64,000 nucleotides of DNA from Takifugu bimaculatus (taxonomy: Eukaryota > Chordata > Actinopteri > Tetraodontiformes > Tetraodontidae), in assembly GCA_004026145.2 (NCBI GenBank), contig CP034979.1, positions 7,085,888 through 7,149,887 of the forward strand, in the 5' to 3' direction. Shown here in pieces: positions 56,841 through 64,000 of the stretch. Both the position numbers and the translations under genes were made by a program. The notes beneath the pieces were generated by a model. That model searched no databases and was not told where the DNA came from. It worked only from the letters and a program-made list of their open reading frames with translations. Each line of letters starts with the position of its first letter. Position 1 is the stretch's first letter.

Positions 56841-57352
56841 TGTGACAGGTATGGTATGGACCCCAGTGCAGTACACAACAGGCAAAGAACTGCTGATCAG
56901 TTAACAGGTTTATTAACTGCAATCTGGCAAACAACGGACAGTTCGAGAGCGGGGCAGTGGACTTGGTCGCGGCAGGCAAAAAGTAACCGGGAGGCAGGCA
57001 GAATCAGGCAAACAATCCATAGGGAGACTGGCTGAGCTTGACAGCTGGCTGACAGGATTAATTTACCGGGGGTCAGGCAGAACAGGCAGGGTCGATTCCG
57101 GGAAGACAGGCAGGTAAACGCTGGAAGGTCATGCATAGCAGAGACAATCTGGCACTGAGTGAGTGTGAGGCTGGAGAATATATACTGGTAGGTGAACTGA
57201 TTGATGAGTGAGGGCAGGTGTGTGATCAGTGACTGAGAGCAGGTGTGTGATCAATGACTGAGAGCAGGCGTGTGATCAGAGGGTGTAGAGGGTGTGGTGT
57301 GAGCAGGGGAGTGGAAAAGAACTGAGTCCATGGGCTGGAGCAGAGTGTGACA
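56841..57352 (-). mobile_element. Solo LTR with 5-bp target duplication
   Basis: 512 bp with TG…CA ends (+ view: TGTGACAGG … GAGTGTGACA), flanked by AGTAT at 56,836-56,840 and 57,353-57,357. A TATA-like ATATATAC (about 57,178-57,185) and AATAAA, both read on -, are placed as in an LTR promoter and polyadenylation region. About three 25-bp tandem units lie at 57,215-57,285. No internal retroelement sequence flanks it. The family was not identified; probably Gypsy-like. Confidence 0.85.
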
Positions 57353-57739
57353 AGTATGAACATTAAAATATCAGCATTTAGACCGCTTCACCCTATAATT
57401 GACCTGGCTTTTATGGGTTCGGCACACCATGACCCGGGTACTTCCGCTGATATTGGGCTCTAATCATAACCCCTAACCCCTGCTCCCTTAATCACAACAC
57501 AGCACAACACACACGAAGAGTCTGTCCCTTCACCCAACCACAATCACATGATCCCACCTGATCTAGCAAAAACAAAGATGAAACATGACAGCAAGTGGCA
57601 AACACAGTTGAAACAACCAGCCCAATTATCTTTATGTGTGTTCCTCACTTTAGGGAGGAAATACGGCCGGAACTGAACAGAAAACAGGACTTCTTGTGGA
57701 TTCAGAATGTCTCATCTGGTTTTTCTCCAAGAGACAATG
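57353..57739. other. Intergenic or intronic, nothing recognised
   Basis: No feature supported. Confidence 0.45.
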
Positions 57740-58727
57740 TTCGACATCATGATGTCCGTGATCTAATGATCTCACATAAATATCCAATGATGATCTAATG
57801 ATCTAATGTAGAGATCTTATGATCTACTGATGATCTAATGATCTCATGTAGAGATGTAATGTTGATCTAAGGATTGCATGTAGAGATCTAATGATAATCT
57901 AATGATCTCAGGTAGAGATCTAGTAAAGCTCTAATGATCTCATGTGGAGATCTAATGATGATCTAATGATCATATGAAGACATCTAATGACCTCAGGTAG
58001 AGATCTAGTAAAGATCTAATGATCTCATGTGGAGATCTAATGATGATCTAATGATCATATGTAAACATCTAATGACCTCATGTAGAGATCTAATGATTAT
58101 CTAATGATCTCGTGTAGAGATGAAATGTTGATCTAAGGATTGCATGTAGAGATCCAATGATAATCTAATGATCTCATGTAGACATTTAATGATCTTGCGT
58201 AGACATCTAGTGATAATTTATTGCAGTCATTCTTAACCATAGGGTAGGCATCATGATCTAATTATCTCACATTGAGATCTAATGATGTAATGATCTCACA
58301 TAGAGATCTAATGATCTCAAATACAGATCAAATGGTCTCAGGTAGAGATCTATGGGTGATCTAATGATCACCTATTTTATGTAGAAATCTAATGATCTCA
58401 TGTAGAGATCTAATTATCTTGTGTAGACATGTAATGTTCGAATAATTTAATGCAGTCATTCTCAACCATGGAGCTGCCATCGTGATCTAATGATCACACA
58501 GAGATCTAATGAAGATCTAATTATTTATTAATAATCTAATGATCTCATTTAGAGATCTAATGATCTCATTATCTCACAGTTCTAATGATGATCTAATGAT
58601 CTTTTGTAGAGATCTAATGATCTCATATAGAAATCCAATGATGATCAAATGTAAAGATCTAATGATCTCATGTAGAGATCAAATGATGATCTAATGTTGA
58701 GATTTAATGATCTAATGATCTCATATA
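57740..58727. repeat. GATCTAATGATCTCATGTAG minisatellite, left part
   Basis: About 1 kb of degenerate units alternating GATCTAATGAT and GATCTCATGTAGA. It has a higher-order block (TGCAGTCATTCTYAACCAT…) at about 58,223 and 58,451. The array resumes at 62,075 after the LINE insertion. Confidence 0.93.
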
Positions 58728-61700
58728 CCCCTCCCTGGGCTGCCACCTTATCGTGGTGGAGGGGTTTGCGTGTCCCAATGATCCTAGGAGCTCCGTTGTC
58801 TGGGGCTATATGCCCCTGGTAGGGCCACCCATGGCAAACAGGTCCTAGGTGAGGGACCAGACAAAGCGTAGCCCAGGACCCCCTAATGATGCTGAACAAC
58901 ATTGGTGCCAAGTTTCCCTTGCCCGGATGCGGGTCACCGGGGCCCCCTCCTGGAGCCAGGCCTGGGGGTGGGGCACGTTGGCGAGCGCCTGGTGGCCGGA
59001 CCTCTACCCATGGAGTCCGGCCGGGCGCAGCCCGAAGAGGCAACATGGGACCCCCTTCCCGTGGGCTCACCACCTGCAGGAGGGGCCAAGGGGGTCGGGT
59101 GCATTGTGTTTTGGGTAGCAGCCGGAGGCAGGGACCTTGGCGGTCTGATTCCCGGCTGCACAAACTGGCTCTAGGGACATGGAATGTCACCTCTCTGGTG
59201 GGAAAGGAGCCTGAGTTGGTGCGCGAGGTTGAGAAGTTCCGACTAGATATAGTTGGCCTCACCTCGACGCACGGCAAGGGCTCTGGAACCAGTCTTCTTG
59301 AGAGGGGTTGGACTCTCTACCACTCTGGAGTTGCCGATGGTGAGAGGCGACGAGCAGGGGTGGCAATTATGGTTGCTCCCCAGCTCAGTGCCTGTGTATT
59401 GGAGTTTACCCCGGTGGATGAGAGGGTAGCCTCCCTTCGCCTTCGGGTGGGGGGACGGATCATGACTGTTGTTTGTGCCTATGGTCCAAACGGCAGTTCA
59501 GCGTATCCACCCTTTTTGGAGTCCTTAGAGGGAGTGCTGGAGAGAGCCCCTTCTGGGGGCTCCCTCGTCCTCCTGGGTGACTTCAATGCTCACGTTGGCA
59601 ATGACAGTGTAACCTGGAGAGGTGTGATTGGGAAGAACGGCCCCCCTGATCTGAACCCGAGTGGTGTTTTGTTATTGGACTTCTGTGCTCGTCTCAGATT
59701 GTCCATAACGAACACCTTGTTCAGACATAAAGGCGTCCACATGTGCACTTGGCACCAGGACGCCTTAGGCCGCAGATCGATGATCGACTTTGTGGTTGTG
59801 TCATCGGATTTGCGGCCGCATGTTCTGGACACTCGGGTGAAGAGAGGGGCGGAGCTGTCAACTGACCACCACCTGGTGGTGAGTTGGCTCCGATGGTGGG
59901 GAAGGATGCCAGACAGACCTGGCAGGCCCAAACGTGTTGTGAGGGTCTGCTGGGAACGCCTGGCAGAGTCCCCTGTCAGAAGGAGCTTCAACTCACGCCT
60001 CCGGGAGAGCTTTGACCATGTCCCGGGGGAGGCGGGGGACATTGAGTCCGAGTGGACCGTGTTCCGTGCCTCCATTGTTGGGGCAGCTGACCGGTGCTGT
60101 GGCCGCAAGGTGGTTGGTGCCTGTCATGGCGGCAATGCCCGAACAAGGGATGCCGTCAAGCTGAAGAAGGAGTCGTATCGGGCCTTACTGGCCTGTGGGA
60201 CTCCTGAGGCAGCAGATGGGTACCGGCGTGCCAAGCGGAGTGCAGCTACGGCGGTTGCCAAGGCAAAGACTCGGGCATGGGAAGAGTTCGGTGAGGCCAT
60301 GGAGAACGACTTTCGGACGGCCTCGAAAAGGTTCTGGACCACCATCCGGCGTCTGAGGAGGGGGAAGCAGTGCACTGTCAACACTGTGTATAGTGGTGAT
60401 GGTGTGCTGCTGACCTCAACTCGGGATGTTGTGGATCGGTGGAAGGAATACTTCGAGGACCTCCTCAATCCCACCAACACGCCTTCCAGTGAGGAAGTAG
60501 GGCCTGGGGACCTGGAGATGGGCTCTCGTATCTCCGGGGCTGAAGTTGCCGAGGTAGTTAAAAAACTCCTCGGTGGCAAGGCCCCGGGGGTGGATGAGAT
60601 CCGCCCAGAGTCCCTTAAGGCTCTGGATGTTGTAGGGCTGTCGTGGTTGACTCGACTCTGCAACATCGCGTGGACATCGGGGGCAGTGCCGCTGGATTGG
60701 CAGACCGGGGTGGTAGTCCCTCTTTTTAAGAAGGGGGACCGGAGGGTGTGTTCCAACTATAGGGGGATCACACTCCTCAGCCTCCCTGGTAAGGTCTATT
60801 CAGGGGTACTGGAGAGGAGGGTCCGCCAGATAGTCGAACCTCGGATTCAGGAGGAGCAATGTGGTTTTCGTCCTGGGCGTGGAACAGTGGACCAGCTCTA
60901 CACCCTCCGCAGGGTCTTCGAGGGTGCATGGGAGTTTGCCCAACCAGTCCACATGTGTTTTGTGGACTTGGAGAAGGCATTCGACCGTGTTCCTCGGGGG
61001 GTCCTGTGGGGGGTCCTCCGAGAGTATGGGGTGTCGGGCCCGCTGATACGGGCTGTCCGCTCCCTGTACGATCGGTGCCAGAGTTTGGTCCGAATTGCTG
61101 GCAGTAAGTCGAACTCGTTTCCGGTGAGGGTTGGCCTCCGCCAGGGCTGCCCTTTGTCACCGATTCTGTTCATAATTTTTATGGACAGAATTTCTAGGTG
61201 CAGTCATGGTGTTGAGGGGATCCGGTTTGGTGACCTCAGGATCGCGTCTCTGCTTTTTGCGGATGATGTGGTCCTGTTGGCTTCATCGGCCCGTGACCTC
61301 CAACTATCACTGGATCGGTTCGCCGCCGCATGTGAAGCGGCTGGGATGAGAATCAGCACCTCCAAATCCGAGGCCATGGTTCTCGACCGGAAAAAGGTGG
61401 AGTGCCTTCTCCGGGTAAAGGAGGAGATCCTGCCCCAAGTGGAGGAGTTTAAGTACCTCGGGGTCTTGTTCACGAGTGAGGGAAGAATGGAGCGGGAGAT
61501 CGACAGGCGGATCGGTGCGGCGTCCACAGTAATGCGGACTCTGCACCGGTCCGTTGTGGTGAAGAGAGAGCTGAGCCGAAAGGCGAAGCTCTCGATTTAC
61601 CGGTCGATCTTCGTTCCTACCCTCACCTATGGTCATGAGCTTTGGGTAATGACCGAAAGAACAAGATCACGGGTACAAGCGGCTGAAATGAGCTTCCTCC

Positions 61701-62074
61701 GTAGGGTGGCTGGGCTCTCCCTTAGAGATAGGGTGAGAAGCTCTGCCATCCGGGAGGAGCTCGGAGTAGAGTCGCTGCTCCTCCGCGTTGAGAGGAGCCA
61801 GATGGGGTGGCTTGGGCATCTAGTCAGGATGCCCCCTGGACGCCTCCCTGGTGAGGTGTTCAGGGCATGTCCCTCTGGTAGGAGACCCCCGGGGAGACCC
61901 AGGACACGTTGGAGAGACTATGTCTCTCGACTGGCCTGGGAACACCTGGGGATCCCTCCGGATGAGCTGGAGGAGGTAGCTGGGGAGAGGGAAGTCTGGG
62001 CTTCTCTCCTTAGGCTGCTGCCCCCGCGACCCGACCCCGGATAAGCGGTAGAGAATGGATGGATGGATGGATGG
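58728..62074 (+). mobile_element. Rex3-like (RTE clade) LINE, apparently full length
   Basis: Begins CCCCTCCCTGGGCTGCCACC and has an ~158-base leader. It carries a single uninterrupted ORF and ends 30 bases after the stop in (GGAT)n, the short tandem tail typical of Rex3. ATGATCTCATATA flanks it at 58,715-58,727 and 62,075-62,087, a likely target-site duplication within the surrounding minisatellite. The combination of leader, intact ORF, tail and duplication suggests a recent full-length insertion. Confidence 0.88.
58886..62044 (+). CDS. Rex3-like LINE endonuclease-reverse transcriptase polyprotein
   Basis: 1,052 codons without a stop. An APE-type endonuclease spans about residues 94-335: LALGTWNVTSL at its start, LLGDFNAHVG (~231), RRSMIDFVVVSSDLRPHV (~297-315) and STDHHLVVSW (~325). 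Reverse transcriptase spans about 600-870: VVVPLFKKGDRRVCSNYRGI, EEQCGFRPGRGTVDQ, FVDLEKAFDRVPR (first catalytic Asp), GLRQGCPLSPILF and the catalytic FADD in LLFADDVVLLASS (~791). A C-terminal segment has GWLGHLVRMP and GRPRTRWRDYV. The first ~90 residues are Gly/Pro/Arg-rich and may be untranslated; the true start is uncertain. It would nick DNA and copy its own RNA at the nick. It is antisense to slc30a6. Confidence 0.9.
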   Translation: MMLNNIGAKFPLPGCGSPGPPPGARPGGGARWRAPGGRTSTHGVRPGAARRGNMGPPSRGLTTCRRGQGGRVHCVLGSSRRQGPWRSDSRLHKLALGTWNVTSLVGKEPELVREVEKFRLDIVGLTSTHGKGSGTSLLERGWTLYHSGVADGERRRAGVAIMVAPQLSACVLEFTPVDERVASLRLRVGGRIMTVVCAYGPNGSSAYPPFLESLEGVLERAPSGGSLVLLGDFNAHVGNDSVTWRGVIGKNGPPDLNPSGVLLLDFCARLRLSITNTLFRHKGVHMCTWHQDALGRRSMIDFVVVSSDLRPHVLDTRVKRGAELSTDHHLVVSWLRWWGRMPDRPGRPKRVVRVCWERLAESPVRRSFNSRLRESFDHVPGEAGDIESEWTVFRASIVGAADRCCGRKVVGACHGGNARTRDAVKLKKESYRALLACGTPEAADGYRRAKRSAATAVAKAKTRAWEEFGEAMENDFRTASKRFWTTIRRLRRGKQCTVNTVYSGDGVLLTSTRDVVDRWKEYFEDLLNPTNTPSSEEVGPGDLEMGSRISGAEVAEVVKKLLGGKAPGVDEIRPESLKALDVVGLSWLTRLCNIAWTSGAVPLDWQTGVVVPLFKKGDRRVCSNYRGITLLSLPGKVYSGVLERRVRQIVEPRIQEEQCGFRPGRGTVDQLYTLRRVFEGAWEFAQPVHMCFVDLEKAFDRVPRGVLWGVLREYGVSGPLIRAVRSLYDRCQSLVRIAGSKSNSFPVRVGLRQGCPLSPILFIIFMDRISRCSHGVEGIRFGDLRIASLLFADDVVLLASSARDLQLSLDRFAAACEAAGMRISTSKSEAMVLDRKKVECLLRVKEEILPQVEEFKYLGVLFTSEGRMEREIDRRIGAASTVMRTLHRSVVVKRELSRKAKLSIYRSIFVPTLTYGHELWVMTERTRSRVQAAEMSFLRRVAGLSLRDRVRSSAIREELGVESLLLRVERSQMGWLGHLVRMPPGRLPGEVFRACPSGRRPPGRPRTRWRDYVSRLAWEHLGIPPDELEEVAGEREVWASLLRLLPPRPDPG

Positions 62075-62256
62075 ATGATCTCATATAGAGATCTAATGAT
62101 GACCCAATGATCTAATGATGATCCAATCATCTAATGGTGAGCCACTGATCTAATGATGAGCCAATGATTTAATGATGATCTAATGATGTCACATGGAGAT
62201 CTAATGATCTAAGGATGATCGGATGATTAATAATCTCTAAGTGCTCTAATGAGTGC
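62075..62256. repeat. GATCTAATGAT minisatellite, right part
   Basis: Continuation of the array at 57,740-58,727, interrupted by the LINE. Units here are more often GATGATCYAATGATC. Confidence 0.9.
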
Positions 62257-63193
62257 GGCGGAAACACTGAAGCAAAACTACAAGAAGGGAGCAAAATGGG
62301 TTATCTCTTGAAGCTGTATGACCTCAAGATCCTCACAGTGTAGAAAGGGAAAGATTTCAATACTCATGAAATTAAAAGATGAGGTTTGTTCCTGAACTCA
62401 CACCATGTTTCAATGCTGTCATGCTGTTGGGGCCACATCACAGCAAAAATACTTGCTAAAATGCATCTTGGGCCCCTATTGGTAGATTTGGACAAATGAT
62501 GACTCCATTGAATTAATGAATTTCTGAGACTCAACAGTCCTTGTGGAGCCTCTGCATTAATTTGACGTGTCAATTCAATAGCACTCGGTTCGCAGACTTC
62601 TGCTATTTTTAGACATAAATTCAAGTTGGCTCACATAAATTTCGATGTTTGGATTAGAATCACTGCATCACTGGCTATTCTACTGGTGCCCCGACAATTA
62701 TGTGGCCTTTGTAGACTGGCACCATTTTAGAGGGAAACCTGATCCGTCCCTCTCATTGGTAGTAATTTGGATATTTTTAGAAGATGCACAGCAATATGAG
62801 CATTCACGGTCTGGGTTAGAAGCCCTCAAAACACTGGAAGCGTTCTGTCTTCTGAAATGGCTCTGTTGGGTTCCAACTCTCTGGCGTTCTGAAGCCCTCT
62901 TCAGAAATACGCACAACTTGCTAGATGGGAGAATGCAATGCAACAATCTTGCACAGCACAGAGCATGTGGGACAGGTGAAAATAAAACATCTCGTAAATT
63001 TTCCTAATAAAAAATTCCCAGTTTACAGTGTCAACTGTGCAAAAGGGACCCAGTCTGAAGTAGCAAGAAATAACCATGATAGCTAGTAAATAATCTATCA
63101 ATCCAACATTAGAGTAGAAATAATTACATTTTACAAGTAAAGACACAAATATGTGACCAAAATGCATGTCATCTATCAACATGATGACGTAGG
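62257..63193. other. Mostly unrecognised; L2 ORF1 relic at about 62,645-62,715 (+)
   Basis: 62,645-62,715 encodes LESLHHWLFYWCPDNYVAFV, which matches the end of the esterase-type ORF1 of the L2-like element (LRRWLSRWCPENQVAFVDNW at about 25,840-25,900). The rest shows nothing. No slc30a6 exon was found. Confidence 0.55.
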
Positions 63194-63919
63194 TGTCACA
63201 GCCCCATTTCCCCAGTTCCCTCCTGTCCCTCTGCCCTAGTAATTTTCCACTCTCCCCTGCCTCTGCTCCACTCTACCTGCCAGCCATTCCCACCCCATCA
63301 GCTCATCTCCACTCACCTGCAAGCACAGCTGCAGCTTATTCCCAATCAGCCCTGTTTATAAGCCTCCCCTGCACTCTCAGTCTTTGACAGATTGTTCTTC
63401 TGCCTTGATGCAAGACTTTCCAATGTTGTTTCCCTGCCGGATTACCCGTTACCAACCCTGCCTGTCTTCATTCTGCCTGCCTTGCCTGTTCCCTGGACAA
63501 CCTACCTGCTTTCTGCCCCTGACTACGACTTCTGCCTCAGCGTTTCTGGTTCCTGTCTGCTCACCTGGTTTTGACTTCTCCGCCTGACCCCGACTTCGCT
63601 GCTGCTCGTCCCCAGTCTGCTCCGCTACATTGTCAGCCTCATCTCCTGTAAGCCCCTTTCTGTCACTACTGCCCGCTGTCAGCGGAACTGCACGGTTCCA
63701 AGGATTTACATCCTTCCCCCTTGGTTCCACATTCCGGCTCTGCTCGACCCACTCCCCGAGCCTGCAACCCATAGACTTTGTGCGGCCCCTGAGCCCGAAG
63801 AACGGACTATTTCCTGTTTCCTTGTCTGCCTGAGTTCCTGTCTGCCCGTGTGTTAAAAGTCATTACCACGGTCCAGCTTTCCAGAGTGCTGCATTTGGGT
63901 CCAAATTGCGCCCGTCACA
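63194..63919 (+). mobile_element. Solo LTR with 5-bp target duplication
   Basis: 726 bp, starting TGTCACAGCCCC and ending GCGCCCGTCACA, flanked on both sides by GTAGG (63,189-63,193 and 63,920-63,924). TATA-like TTTATAAG lies near 63,355. No gag or pol sequence adjoins. Its composition (C/T-rich, with GCATTTGGGTCCA near the end) resembles fish Gypsy LTRs, but the family is not proven. Confidence 0.85.
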
Positions 63920-64000
63920 GTAGGTGCCTGAGAAATCCATGTTTGAGCACACGTGGGCTGGGTGGTGATGCGAATGAAGTCTCAAGAAGCTTTGAGATGA

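Noticed and set aside
60124..60756. 210-codon - frame inside the Rex3-like ORF
   Set aside because: Antisense shadow of the continuous RT frame. No domain of its own.

Overview
This is vertebrate, almost certainly teleost fish, genomic DNA. Coding exons are sparse and split by GT-AG introns. The window is full of CA/GT microsatellites. Its mobile elements are typical of fish: a Rex3-like RTE LINE, an L2-type LINE with an esterase-like ORF1, a Penelope-like element, BEL/Pao and several Ty3/Gypsy elements. The species cannot be named from the sequence alone.

Layout. 1-10.4 kb: intergenic DNA with microsatellites, a Ser/Glu/Asp-type minisatellite, a perfect 45-bp hairpin and small LINE relics. 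10.5-13.1 kb: a single-exon FoxG1-family forkhead gene (+) in a CpG-rich stretch. 13.1-20.5 kb: AT-rich, apparently gene-free. 20.5-41.0 kb: a dense graveyard of nested retroelements, mostly on the - strand. 41-48 kb: unannotated intergenic DNA. 48.1-56.7 kb: eight downstream coding exons of slc30a6 (ZnT6), - strand. The N-terminal exons are not seen and probably lie beyond 64 kb. 56.8-64 kb: probably upstream intron of slc30a6. It holds two solo LTRs with perfect 5-bp target duplications, a GATC-rich minisatellite, and an uninterrupted Rex3-like LINE inserted into that minisatellite.

The two host genes are unrelated in function. FoxG1 proteins are Groucho/TLE-dependent transcriptional repressors of forebrain and sensory development. 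ZnT6 is the partner subunit of the ZnT5-ZnT6 zinc transporter of the early secretory pathway.

Most of the structural interest is in the 30-41 kb block. A degenerate ~33-bp minisatellite appears to have been one array. It was split by a Gypsy element (A), which was itself invaded by a second Gypsy element (B), and by a third Gypsy fragment (C). I see no evidence for a novel biochemical system. The best leads are the nesting history, the apparently intact Rex3-like copy, the L2 copy with an internal inversion, and the divergent foxg1 paralog.
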